A stretch of 64,000 bases of DNA, taken from assembly GCF_016616235.1 (NCBI RefSeq), contig NZ_CP067100.1, positions 1,485,001 to 1,549,000 of the forward strand, given 5' to 3'. Positions 54,551-63,900 of this stretch are shown here, one piece after another (position 1 is the first letter of the stretch; every line of letters begins with the position of its first letter). The notes beneath the pieces are model-generated. The model ran no database searches and was not told the DNA's origin. It worked only from the letters and a program-made list of their open reading frames with translations. The translations under genes and the position numbers were made by a program. This stretch comes from Bradyrhizobium diazoefficiens (lineage in GTDB: Bacteria; Pseudomonadota; Alphaproteobacteria; Rhizobiales; Xanthobacteraceae).

Positions 54551-56737
54551 ATGCAAACACGAGCACTACTAGGCTTGGCCGTGGCCATCGGCGGGGCAAT
54601 GATCATGCCGGCCGACGCGCATGTCGCGCCGCCGCCATTGCCGACGTGTCTTGGCAATCTCGGTACCAAAGTCGCGGGGATCGCGCCGAGCACACTTCCG
54701 GGCACAATCGTTCAGGGCGTCGTCACGCCCGGCACCAGTACAGTCACGGTTCCTTATGCCAGCATTGTGCCCGCGGCACCGGAGCAGCCGGCGGGCGGCT
54801 CCGGCTTCAACTTTCGGCCGACGCCGGTAGGACCGACGCCGGCCTTTTGTCAGATCGCGTTCGTCTATTATCCCGGCGGCGAGGGACCGAACAATCCTGG
54901 GCCCGGCCTGGACGCACCCGGCATCCCAAAGGGGCAGCCGGCATACGATGCCGGCCAGAAGCAGGCCATCGAGATCGTGATCTCGCTGCCACTCAATTCC
55001 GCCGACCAGGGCCCCACCAATGCGGGCGCAGTCAACGGCGCCTGGACGGGAGGCGTCATGACCATGGGTGCCCCGGGGCAGTCCGGAACGCTCAATCCCG
55101 CTGGTTTCGGTGAGGGGCTCGACGGCGCCAACGCCACCTACGCGATCCGCCAGGGTTTCGTCGCATCGATCACCGACGCGGGCGAGCAATACGCCGGCTA
55201 CTTCACGCAAGGGACCGCCGGTCACGCCAACTTCGCGATCATCTCAACGTCTGGCAGTCCGCACCGGAACAAGATTGCCTACGGGGCGGTCGCCGACTGG
55301 ATCTATCGCGGCACCTGGTACGGCCGGCAATGGGCCGACGCGATTGCGAAGGTCTATTACGGCAAGGAGCCGAAGCTGCACTACTATAACGGCGCCTCCG
55401 GTGGCGGCAACATGGGCATGGGTCAACTGCAGCACTACGGCGACGAATACGACGGCTTCCTGATCGGCGCGCCGGCCTATCGCTGGCAGCAGTTCCGGTT
55501 GGCGGACAGTTGGCCCGCCCTGGTCCTGCGCAAGCTGGTCCAGCTCGACGGGTCCGCGGCATTGCCGACAAATGATCAGCAGACCGCGCTGTACAATGCG
55601 ATCGTCAAGGCCTGCGATGTCGACGGCACCGACACCGTCGCGGATGGCATCATTGCCGATCCGCGGGTCTGCACGATGCACTTCACTGCCGCAGCCAACG
55701 TCTGTGGCGTAGCGGGAGCGCCGGCTCGGCCAAATTGCCTGACAGCCAGGCAGGCCGCAGCCTTCGATCGGATTTTCGACGGACCGCGCAACGGTCACGG
55801 TGCGCGGATCTGGTATCCCTACGATATCAGTATCACCTTCCCGGCCAACGCGCTCGGTACGTTCCAGAGCACCTCGTACAATTCCGCAGCCTTGACGGCG
55901 AGCACAGTGGAGGTCGTGCAGTACGATCATGCCAATGCCGCATGGCCGGCGAACAACTGCCTGTTCGTCGATCAGGAGTCGCTGGAGTTGGGGACGACCA
56001 ACGCCACCGGGTGGGCCGCCTGCACAGCTCCCGGCGTTCCCACCACCTATGAACGGGAAGCGGTGATCGGCTCGCGGACCGGATCCGACCTGGGTGGCCC
56101 GCCAATCGATCTCTATACGGACAACCAGGATCCGGACCTCAGGCCGGCGATGCAACACAAGACCAAGGTGATTCAGCTCCACGGCAGTGCTGATCCGGCG
56201 ATCCGCTGGCGCCACGACGTGGACTACTACAACCGCGTGGCGACAAAATTGTACGGTGGCACCACAGGCAAGGATTACGAGAAGCTACAGTCCTGGTATC
56301 GTCTGTTTGTCGCTCCAATGAGCGGGCACGTCGGTGGCGGGCTCGGCCCGTACTGGTACGATCCGTTCGTTGCACTCAGGAACCGGGTCGAGCACGACGT
56401 CGTGCCGAAATCCATTCTCGGCATGTCTGATTCACACGGTCTCGTGCCGGGCCGTACCCGGCCGATGTGTCCGTTCCCACAGACCGCGATCTATAGCGGC
56501 TTCGGCAGCATCAACGACGCCAGCAGCTTCACATGCGACGGCAATCTCCAGGCCGGCGTGATCAGAAACACGTCGGGACAATCCATCCAGGGGCTTCCGG
56601 TTGCCTGCGATGATGTGAAAACGGTGTTCGGCCAGGAAGACAGCGACAACCTCGATTTCAAGAGCGTTGGCCTGACCGCCAGTGAATGCGCCGCGCATCG
56701 GCCGCCTCCACGTGCCGATGTGCTGACTAGACGCTAG
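54551..56737 (+). CDS. exported tannase/feruloyl-esterase family alpha/beta hydrolase
   Basis: This 728-residue protein starts at ATG 54551 with the strong Shine-Dalgarno GAGGGAGGAAGGG and a signal peptide (RALLGLAVAIGGAMIMPADA). Family features in order: NATYAIRQGFVASITDAGEQ, the nucleophile Ser283 in YYNGASGGGNMGMGQLQHYG then GFLIGAPAYRWQQF, Asp548 in VIQLHGSADPAIRWRHDVDY, and His593 in LFVAPMSGHVGGGLGPYWYD. In characterised tannases and feruloyl esterases the Ser and His sit in a CS...HC disulfide; here both cysteines are changed (Ala282, Val594). It is considerably longer than the usual 500-600 residues. It is followed by an AraC regulator in the same direction. The substrate, perhaps a plant phenolic ester, is unknown. 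Confidence 0.85.
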   Translation: MQTRALLGLAVAIGGAMIMPADAHVAPPPLPTCLGNLGTKVAGIAPSTLPGTIVQGVVTPGTSTVTVPYASIVPAAPEQPAGGSGFNFRPTPVGPTPAFCQIAFVYYPGGEGPNNPGPGLDAPGIPKGQPAYDAGQKQAIEIVISLPLNSADQGPTNAGAVNGAWTGGVMTMGAPGQSGTLNPAGFGEGLDGANATYAIRQGFVASITDAGEQYAGYFTQGTAGHANFAIISTSGSPHRNKIAYGAVADWIYRGTWYGRQWADAIAKVYYGKEPKLHYYNGASGGGNMGMGQLQHYGDEYDGFLIGAPAYRWQQFRLADSWPALVLRKLVQLDGSAALPTNDQQTALYNAIVKACDVDGTDTVADGIIADPRVCTMHFTAAANVCGVAGAPARPNCLTARQAAAFDRIFDGPRNGHGARIWYPYDISITFPANALGTFQSTSYNSAALTASTVEVVQYDHANAAWPANNCLFVDQESLELGTTNATGWAACTAPGVPTTYEREAVIGSRTGSDLGGPPIDLYTDNQDPDLRPAMQHKTKVIQLHGSADPAIRWRHDVDYYNRVATKLYGGTTGKDYEKLQSWYRLFVAPMSGHVGGGLGPYWYDPFVALRNRVEHDVVPKSILGMSDSHGLVPGRTRPMCPFPQTAIYSGFGSINDASSFTCDGNLQAGVIRNTSGQSIQGLPVACDDVKTVFGQEDSDNLDFKSVGLTASECAAHRPPPRADVLTRR

Positions 56738-56882
56738 AGCTCCGTCTGCAGTAGGCTGAGCCTGAAAAGGAGCGCGCGAACCAATATCGCGCGCTCCAAC
56801 CTTTTGCGCGATGGTGGATCGTCGCGAGGCGGCTGCAGCGCAAACGAGGTGAGATCGTTCGAGCATCGTGGAGAACGAGCAG

Positions 56883-57815
56883 ATGGGCGATCAAGGATCT
56901 GAATCGAAGTCGGCTTTCGACGCCTATCTCGGCAGCAACGCCGGTACGGGGCCGGACTATGCTGTTTCCGATGCGGACGGCCGCATGATCGCCGCCAAGT
57001 GGCGTCGGCCCGCCACCCGTACGGGACTGAGCAAGCTCAACCAGAACGTCCTCATGTATCACATCGGTGGCTCGACCTCGGTCTCGATGTTCGTCAAGGG
57101 GATATGCAAGGGGACCGGCTCGCAGCACGGCTCCGTCACGTTCCGTCCGCACGATTACGAAGTCGAGAGCGTGCGAAACGGCGTGTTCGAGATGCTTCAC
57201 CTTTACCTGGATCAGGATCTGGTCAACCTCTATGCCCAACAGAACCTGGTCGGCAGGAGCAGCGTCGATATCGATCCCATGTTCGCTGCGCAGGACCCGT
57301 GGCTGCAGGGCTATTTTGCGATGCTCGTCGCCGAATTCGAGCTTTATGGCGGCATTGATCATCAATCGCACTCGCTGCTGCTGGCTCAATCGCAACAGCT
57401 GATCATTCGCCACCTCGTCCATTGGTATTCGAACGCGATGCTTCGCAGCCGCCAGGCAACGGAGAAGCGCGGGCCGCCGCATCCGCTCAGTCCGCGCCGG
57501 CTGCGCATCGTGCTCGACTATATCGAGGCAAATCTCACTTCGGAAATCAGTCTGGCCGAGCTTGCGGCATTGACGGGATTGTCGGCCAATCACTTCATTC
57601 GCGCCTTTCGGGCGGCGACGCAGCGGACGCCCTATGGCTATCTGGTCGAGCGCCGGCTGTCGCGGGCCACTGAGGCGTTGCGGCACGGTGATCTCTCGAT
57701 TGCGGAAATCGCGCTCAGCACCGGCTTCCGCAATCTTTCGACTTTGACCAATACGTTCAAGCGCCATCACGGCGTGACGCCCAGCGCGTATCGCGCTCGG
57801 CTGCGAGAGCGATAG
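56883..57815 (+). CDS. AraC-family transcriptional regulator
   Basis: This 310-residue protein starts at ATG 56883 (GGAG nine bases upstream; a GTG at 56868 would add five residues). The N-terminal part is a sensor domain without a recognised name (NVLMYHIGGSTSVSMFVKGI, VTFRPHDYEVESVRNGVFEM). The C-terminal AraC domain has two HTH units: ISLAELAALTGLSANHFIRA, FRAATQRTPYGYLVERRLSR and LSIAEIALSTGFRNLSTLTN, FKRHHGVTPSAYRARL. It follows the tannase-family gene by 145 bases and probably activates it in response to an aromatic inducer. Its 3' end overlaps the convergent ABM-like gene by 49 bases. Confidence 0.9.
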   Translation: MGDQGSESKSAFDAYLGSNAGTGPDYAVSDADGRMIAAKWRRPATRTGLSKLNQNVLMYHIGGSTSVSMFVKGICKGTGSQHGSVTFRPHDYEVESVRNGVFEMLHLYLDQDLVNLYAQQNLVGRSSVDIDPMFAAQDPWLQGYFAMLVAEFELYGGIDHQSHSLLLAQSQQLIIRHLVHWYSNAMLRSRQATEKRGPPHPLSPRRLRIVLDYIEANLTSEISLAELAALTGLSANHFIRAFRAATQRTPYGYLVERRLSRATEALRHGDLSIAEIALSTGFRNLSTLTNTFKRHHGVTPSAYRARLRER

Positions 57816-58153
57816 CTCTCGCTCGGATGGGCAAACCGGGAAGCCGCAATCTCGTGTCGTGGACATTGCGATTGTACGCCAGGTTCGGTTGGCGCCGCCG
57901 CGTCGCGCGCGAGATGATGGACCTTGGTTGGGTCGCGCTTGGTGAAAGCCGTCATGACATCGATGTCCGTCCAGTAGGAGATGGTCGTGAACCACGTCTC
58001 CTCGTCTCGGTCCTCGCGCAAGTGCTGCACGCCGCGAGCGGTCTTCAATAGGGGCGGAATGCCCTCGGCTTGCAGATAGGCCTGGTAGGCGTCAGCGACA
58101 TCGCGGCGGGTACGGCCGCGCCAGATGCGGGCGATGGTCGGCTTGGTCGGCAT
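57767..58153 (-). CDS. ABM-like small protein (antibiotic-biosynthesis monooxygenase fold)
   Basis: This 128-residue protein starts at ATG 58153. The first 80 residues are a dimeric alpha/beta-barrel type: PTIARIWRGRTRRDVADAYQ, AYLQAEGIPPLLKTARGVQH, LREDRDEETWFTTISYWTDI and DVMTAFTKRDPTKVHHLARD. After HHLARD the family usually continues with an EFL-type helix and stops near residue 100. Here the tail is unlike a domain (PTEPGVQSQCPRHEIAASRF...), and it runs 49 bases into the convergent AraC gene, so the end may be altered by a mutation. Cofactor-free monooxygenases and heme-degrading enzymes share this fold. Confidence 0.65.
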   Translation of the reverse strand: MPTKPTIARIWRGRTRRDVADAYQAYLQAEGIPPLLKTARGVQHLREDRDEETWFTTISYWTDIDVMTAFTKRDPTKVHHLARDAAAPTEPGVQSQCPRHEIAASRFAHPSESYRSRSRARYALGVTP

Positions 58154-58242
58154 GATGGACTCCCTTGCGGTCGAACGCCGTGCTTCGCAGTCCCGTTCCA
58201 TGCGTCTACATGTCACGGCTGCCGGCCGCCGCGGGCGCTCTC

Positions 58243-59295
58243 TCACGCCGTGGTGCCGTCGATCGAGCGGCGGATCACCTGCTGCACTTCCGCATTCGAC
58301 AGGAACAGATCGTGGTTGATGAGGCCCCAGCCTTCCTGCGAGGCATCGACCACGCGCACACCGAGCTGCGCGATGACGGCCTTCTCGGCGGCACCGACCC
58401 TGGTCATTCCACCTGCGATCTGTCCCGACAGCGCGAGGGCGCGATCGTTCGTCGCTGCGATCACGGTGATCTTGCCGGCAAGCGGACCGATGCGGTGGAT
58501 CGCCGACGAGAACACGTCCATGTCGATATCGGGCGCGGCAAATACGACCGCCCCGATCTTGCCCGTCACGGTGTCGCCGTATCGCGCATAGAGCTGACGC
58601 AGGCTTTCGAGCGACAGCATGGTTCCCATACTGTGCGCAACAATGTGCACGCGGCCGGTGCCTGGAGCCGACACGAGCGCCGAGAGCACGCGCTCGAAAT
58701 CGTCGCGGGACCACATCGCGCTGTCGCGGTCGTAGGCATAATCGAACAGCCCTGCCTTGGAGGGCCAGGAGAAGACCATGGTCCGTCCGCGGAACCTGAT
58801 CCCGTCGGAGAGATGGGCGGCATCGAGCACCGCCGTCTCGAATGTCTGCTTGAAGCCGTGCACATAGATCAGCACGTCGCCTCCGCCGGCCTGCGCAACG
58901 AGATCTCCAACGTCGCCCGACATCGGTTCGATGCGGTCGAGGCGCCAATCGCCAATTCCAACCGAGGCGAGAGAAAGGCGGCTCTCGTCCGGCACCCCCA
59001 GCTTCGCCCGTGCGACCGTCATGGCGGTCGCGCGCTCCGGGCCGAACCAGCGTTTCGTGCGACCGCCGTTCACGGGCTTGCGCGTGGTGGCGACGAGCAA
59101 GGTGGGGTCAATGGAGAGCGACGATGCATCGAAGCGCGCGCCGGTCGCACCCAGGCCGGCGCATCCGCCGAGCGCGAGGGCGCTCCCGGCCGACACAAAT
59201 CCGCCGAGCAGGGCGCGGCGCGAAACAGAATGACGGGAGTCGCGTGGCAGAAGAGGTCGGACGATCACACGGAACCTTTTGGGAACTTTGCCCAC
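58243..59295 (-). CDS. DUF900-type alpha/beta hydrolase, exported lipoprotein
   Basis: This 350-residue protein begins MGKVPKRFRVIVRPLLPRDS then a twin-arginine-like SRRALLGGFVSAGSALALGG with the lipobox-like LGGC. It is probably exported and lipid-anchored. The hydrolase domain has LIYVHGFKQTFETAVLDAAH, the oxyanion part VFSWPSKAGLFDYAYDRDSA, the nucleophile in VHIVAHSMGTMLSLESLRQL, and PDIDMDVFSSAIHRI. The AHSMG elbow and the loop with FSWPS are DUF900 marks. The substrate is unknown. It is transcribed leftward. Confidence 0.87.
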   Translation of the reverse strand: MGKVPKRFRVIVRPLLPRDSRHSVSRRALLGGFVSAGSALALGGCAGLGATGARFDASSLSIDPTLLVATTRKPVNGGRTKRWFGPERATAMTVARAKLGVPDESRLSLASVGIGDWRLDRIEPMSGDVGDLVAQAGGGDVLIYVHGFKQTFETAVLDAAHLSDGIRFRGRTMVFSWPSKAGLFDYAYDRDSAMWSRDDFERVLSALVSAPGTGRVHIVAHSMGTMLSLESLRQLYARYGDTVTGKIGAVVFAAPDIDMDVFSSAIHRIGPLAGKITVIAATNDRALALSGQIAGGMTRVGAAEKAVIAQLGVRVVDASQEGWGLINHDLFLSNAEVQQVIRRSIDGTTA

Positions 59296-59537
59296 CGTAA
59301 GCCGCCCCGCCTGTCTCCGTGAATGACAATGCGGGCGAGAAGACGGCAGAGCCGCTTGGCGGGCGGTTGCGTGGACACGACGTCCGAACGAGCGTCAGAT
59401 CAGTCGTTGATTTCAATCGATTGTAGAGCGCACCAATCGCGCAATGCCTTCGCAGCGGCTTTTCCGCGAAGGCAAGGCGGTTGCCTGGAGGCGAGTTCAG
59501 GCCTCGAGAAGATCGACATCGAGCGTTAGTACGCCGG

Positions 59538-60098
<561 letters not shown>

Positions 60099-60961
60099 TG
60101 CGAGCACCTTCGACAGAATCTGATTAGGGCACAATACACCAAAATTAGCCTGGTCTGACGATGCGATGCCGCAACGTTGGCGATTGACACGAAGAAAACA
60201 ACGAGAGGTCATGCTCATTGAAGCAGGAGCACCCCCAACCTCCTGTCAACCCCTCTCCACAAAAATATTCCACTTTACCGAAATTCGGATTTGTCGTATG
60301 TGTCGCTCCATCCCAGCCCACCAAAGGGGCGGTCGTACGTCGTCACGAGCGCGGGCCGGGAGTTGCGGTGGACGCGGGCGGCGTTAAAGGCGGGCTTGCG
60401 CGTGCAGGGCGAGATGAACCTCGTGAGCACGGCGCGGACCGCGAAGACGGACGGGCGCTCAATGTCTTGCGAAGCTTCTTGGCATCGCAGGAAAGCCTGC
60501 GTACGGCGAAACCGTGTGGTCCTGGCCGTCGTTGCTACGGTCAAGTCCCGACGAAGACGTCATCGCGTCAACCGGCGCGAGAAGCGTGAATTTCGCGGGG
60601 GCGAGGGAGGCCAGAAGGAACTCGGCTCCCGGGAGAGCGCGGCATAGGCCGTCAAACCATCGCGCAGGGAAGGCCGGACGTTTGGCTGCCCTGTGTCTCC
60701 CCTGTGCATTGCGTGTGCATTCGTTCAGCATGGGGGTTTTGTGGGTGCCAGCCGGCGCCCGGTCTTCCCTGCGCCCTTTCCTTCGAGAGGGTGTGAAGAC
60801 GCGCAGAACTCGGGCAAACCATGCCGCGAGACTGCAAGCGCGTGTCCGCCGCCTGTCTGCCCGATGACCTCTTATGCGAGCATGATGCGTCGGCATCGAC
60901 GAGGGTGGTCGTTGCTGCCGGAATCTGCCTTGATGTGATTTCAGCGCGGAGGAGTTTCGAT
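60099..60961. other. gene-poor region with a long dispersed repeat
   Basis: These 863 bases contain no supported gene. About 500 of them (60319-60830) match an element I recall as widespread in Bradyrhizobium. AT-rich sequence at 60120-60290 probably carries the SEC-C gene promoter. GGAGGAG lies nine to fifteen bases before ATG 60962. Confidence 0.5.
60319..60830 (+). repeat. long dispersed element with GTACGTCGTCACGAGCGCG start
   Basis: The stretch holds the landmarks GGTCGTACGTCGTCACGAGC, GTGTGGTCCTGGCC, CTCCCGGGAGAGC, CCGTCAAACCATCGCGCAGG, GAAGGCC, CGTGTGCATTCG and CTTCCCTGCGCCCTTTCC. These occur in this order in a roughly 500-base repeat that I recall from many Bradyrhizobium genomes. 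Only one copy is in this window, so the claim is from memory, not from comparison. Confidence 0.5.
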
Positions 60962-62452
60962 ATGAGCGGCTTGGTGATCTCTGGCGGCCGGGTGGTGGAT
61001 CCCGCGAGCGGGATGGATGCCATCGGCGATGTGGCTGTGGTGGACGGCAAGATCGCCGCGGTCGGCACGGGCCTCGGCGGCGCCGAGCGGGTGATCGACG
61101 CCACCGGACTCGTGGTCGCGCCCGGCTTCATCGACCTGCACGCCCATGGCCACTCGATCCCGGCGGACCGCATGCAGGCGTTCGACGGGGTGACGACGAC
61201 GCTCGATCTCGAGGCCGGCGTGCTGCCGGTCGCCTCCTGGTACGAGCGCCAGGCGAGGCGGGGCCGCGTGCTGAACTACGGCGCCGCGACCAATTGGGCC
61301 TTTGCGCGCATCGGCGCCATGACAGGCTCCAATGCCGAGAGCTCGCTGGAGGCGTTCGGGAATGCCATGCGCGACCGCCGCTGGATGGACAACGTCGCGA
61401 CCGACGCGGAGGTCGCCGGCATCCTCGAGCGTCTTTCGCGCGGGCTGAACGAGGGTGGCATCGGCATCGGCATTTTGAACGCCTATGCGCCGGGCGCTGG
61501 CGTGCAGGAGTTGACCGCGGTGTGTCAGCTTGCCGCCAGGCAGTACGTGCCGACCTTCACCCATGTCGCCTACATGTCGCGCGTCGATCCTGAAAGCGCG
61601 GCGGAGGCCTATATCCGCCTGATCGGCTATGCCGGCGCCACCGGCGCGCACATGCACATCTGCCATTTCAATTCGTCGAGCAAGACCGACATCGCGCGCT
61701 GCCGCGTGCTGGTCGAGAAGGCGCAAGGACAGGGCCTGCCGATCACGGTCGAGGCGTACCCCTACGGCACCGGCTCGACCGTGCTGGCCGCGGCGTTCTT
61801 CAGCGATCCGGAGTTCGTCGAGCGCAACGGCACCGGCTACGATTCGGTGCAGCGCGTGACCGACGGCCATCGCTTCAGCGATCGCGAGGAGCTGTTGAAG
61901 GCGCAGGCCGAAGAGCCGTCCTCGCTGGTGCTCTGGCACATCCTCGACACCGAGCACAATGCGCATCACCGCGACCTGCTCGACATGTCGGTGCTCTATC
62001 CCGGCGGCGCGATCGCCTCCGACGCGATGCCGTGGACGACGTCGGACGGCAAGACCTACACCGGGGATGCCTGGCCGCTGCCTGAGGATGCCACCTCGCA
62101 TCCACGCTCGGCCGGCTGCTTCACGAAATTCATCCGCGAATGGGTGCGCGAGCGCAAGACCCTGTCGCTGCTCGAAGGCGTGCGCAAATGCGCACTGATC
62201 CCGGCGGAGATCCTGTCGCAAAGCACGCCCTCAATGCGCGCCAAGGGCCGGCTCGATAGCGGCGCCGATGCGGACATCGTCGTGTTCGACTACGAGAAGC
62301 TCTCGGACCGCGCGACCTTCGCGGCGATGAACCGTCCGTCGGAAGGCGTGCGGCATCTGATCGTCAGCGGCCAGGTGCTGATCAGCGGCGGCATTCTTGA
62401 TGTGACTGCACGGCCGGGAAAGCCAGTGCGCCGCCCCGTCGTCGAGGGCTGA
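60962..62452 (+). CDS. N-acyl-D-amino-acid (D-glutamate) deacylase-type amidohydrolase
   Basis: This 496-residue metal-dependent amidohydrolase starts at ATG 60962 with GGAGGAG upstream. The opening composite beta domain is LVISGGRVVDPASGMDAIGD. The metal site begins at VVAPGFIDLHAHGHSIPADR (HxH), then GVTTTLDLEAGVLPVASWY with the usual metal-binding acidic residue, HMHICHFNSSSKTD, and a late Asp in AIASDAMPWTTSDGKTY. DLHAHGHS and TTLDLEAG are typical of D-aminoacylases and D-glutamate deacylases, which release D-amino acids from N-acyl forms. A CobW-type GTPase starts four bases after the stop, so they form an operon and the GTPase may supply its metal. Confidence 0.9.
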   Translation: MSGLVISGGRVVDPASGMDAIGDVAVVDGKIAAVGTGLGGAERVIDATGLVVAPGFIDLHAHGHSIPADRMQAFDGVTTTLDLEAGVLPVASWYERQARRGRVLNYGAATNWAFARIGAMTGSNAESSLEAFGNAMRDRRWMDNVATDAEVAGILERLSRGLNEGGIGIGILNAYAPGAGVQELTAVCQLAARQYVPTFTHVAYMSRVDPESAAEAYIRLIGYAGATGAHMHICHFNSSSKTDIARCRVLVEKAQGQGLPITVEAYPYGTGSTVLAAAFFSDPEFVERNGTGYDSVQRVTDGHRFSDREELLKAQAEEPSSLVLWHILDTEHNAHHRDLLDMSVLYPGGAIASDAMPWTTSDGKTYTGDAWPLPEDATSHPRSAGCFTKFIREWVRERKTLSLLEGVRKCALIPAEILSQSTPSMRAKGRLDSGADADIVVFDYEKLSDRATFAAMNRPSEGVRHLIVSGQVLISGGILDVTARPGKPVRRPVVEG

Positions 62453-62455
62453 TCC

Positions 62456-63388
62456 ATGCCCATTCTGCTGGTGACGGGCTTTCTGGGGGCGGGCAAGACG
62501 ACGGTCGTGAACCATCTGCTGGCGAATGCAGATGGGCGGCGGATTGCAGCTGTCGTTAACGATTTCGGCGCGATCAACATCGATGCGGAGCTGATTGCGG
62601 GCGCGAGCGAGGGCGTGGTCAGCCTCGCCAATGGCTGCATCTGCTGCTCGCTCGAAGGCGATCTGCTGCGAACGCTTTCGATGCTGCTGCGGCGCGCTCC
62701 GAAGCCCGAGTACATCGTGATCGAGACCAGCGGCGTCGCCGATCCCGCCGACATCGTCCGCAACCTGATGGACCCCGTGATCCTGCGCGAGTCGCCGCTG
62801 GAGACCGTGCTCTGCGTGATGGACGCATTGACGCCTCCGGCCACGCTGGACGAGGCGCTCCAGCGCTCGCAGCTGCGCGTCGCCGACATCGTGGCGCTGA
62901 CCAAGCTGGATCTGGCGGACGAGGGTGCAGGTGCGCGAATGCGCGAAGCCATTCGCGCGCAGCGTGTCCCAGCGGTGGTGGTCGATGCCAGGCACGGCGA
63001 GATTCCGTCCGCGCTGCTGTTTCCGGCGACCGTCGATCGCGCGCCCGCGCCGCGCGATCCGGGGCCGAAACGCCCGGCGGAGGAGCGCTTCGAGACGCTG
63101 AGCTGGACCTCGGACCAGCCGCTCTCGCTGCCGCGCCTGCAGCAGGCCATCGGCCGGCTCGCGCCAAGGCTGGCTCGTGCAAAAGGGCTGTTCGAGACGA
63201 TCGAGCAGCCCGGCCGCATGATGGTATTCCAGTTCGCCGGCGGTCGCGCCACGCTGGCGCCGGGCGATGCACCGGCGGAAGGCGTGCCGCGATCGCGGAT
63301 CGTCTTCATCGCCGAGCTCGGCGTGCTCTCGAAGGCCGAACTCGACGGGATCATGGCGGCGTGCCTTGCGGGCGGGGAAGGCGCGTAG
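62456..63388 (+). CDS. CobW/G3E-family GTPase (metallochaperone type)
   Basis: This 310-residue protein starts four bases after the deacylase stop. It shows the P-loop VTGFLGAGKTTVVNHLL, the metal-binding CxCC in LANGCICCSLEGDLLRTLSM, the E-T-S-G-x-A-D-P-A switch (VIETSGVADPADIVRNLM), and the nucleotide motif VALTKLDLAD. The C-terminal domain (RMMVFQFAGGRATLAPGD) has the CobW_C pattern. G3E GTPases hand Zn, Co or Ni to client enzymes. The tight coupling with a metal-dependent amidohydrolase suggests that enzyme is its client; no zinc-uptake or Zur site was seen. Confidence 0.93.
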   Translation: MPILLVTGFLGAGKTTVVNHLLANADGRRIAAVVNDFGAINIDAELIAGASEGVVSLANGCICCSLEGDLLRTLSMLLRRAPKPEYIVIETSGVADPADIVRNLMDPVILRESPLETVLCVMDALTPPATLDEALQRSQLRVADIVALTKLDLADEGAGARMREAIRAQRVPAVVVDARHGEIPSALLFPATVDRAPAPRDPGPKRPAEERFETLSWTSDQPLSLPRLQQAIGRLAPRLARAKGLFETIEQPGRMMVFQFAGGRATLAPGDAPAEGVPRSRIVFIAELGVLSKAELDGIMAACLAGGEGA

Positions 63389-63420
63389 CTCCGATGCAGC
63401 ATCCGCGGAATGCCGTCATC

Positions 63421-63792
63421 TCATTCTCCGTCCGGCTCGGCCGTTTTCTCGGCCGCCTCTTCGCCGTGAATCGGCGGCCCGCCGTGCGCGCCGCGCAGGC
63501 GGATCATGGTGTCGATCACGTCGACGTCGATCTTGAGCATGTCGAGATCGCGCGTCATCTCGCGCACCTCCTGGCCCTTGCGCGCCAGCTCCTCGGAGAC
63601 GTCGACCGCCATCTTGCGCTCGGTCACGTTGCCCTGGGTGTTGACGAACAGTTTTGCCCGCATCCATTCGAGCCGCGCCCGCTGGGTGTCGCGTTCGAAC
63701 TTCTTCTCGGCATGACGCCGCCGCGCCTCCGCATAGGCGGCGATCAATGCGGTTTCCGGCAGGCTCCACAATTGCTCGACCGACATGGTCAT
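63421..63792 (-). CDS. conserved helical hypothetical protein
   Basis: This 123-residue protein starts at ATG 63792 (AGGACC about nine bases upstream; a second ATG follows at 63786). It is highly charged and helical: LPETALIAAYAEARRRHAEK, KFERDTQRARLEWMRAKLFV, VSEELARKGQEVREMTRDLD and LKIDVDVIDTMIRLRG, which look like coiled coils. It ends with an acidic tail (EEAAEKTAEPDGE). It is soluble with no known family. It is convergent with the CobW gene and transcribed leftward. Confidence 0.75.
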   Translation of the reverse strand: MTMSVEQLWSLPETALIAAYAEARRRHAEKKFERDTQRARLEWMRAKLFVNTQGNVTERKMAVDVSEELARKGQEVREMTRDLDMLKIDVDVIDTMIRLRGAHGGPPIHGEEAAEKTAEPDGE

Positions 63793-63900
63793 GCGGTTCA
63801 GGTCCTGGGTTCGGCTCGGCGGAGGCTCACTCCGCGCCCTATCAGACCTTTTCAGCCGGCAATTCTCAAGGGGGCATCAGCGGGCTTGCGCCGGGCAGAC

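Noticed and set aside
60821..60961. 47-residue N-terminal extension of the deacylase
   Set aside because: It crosses the end of a dispersed repeat, while ATG 60962 has a good Shine-Dalgarno and begins the conserved fold.
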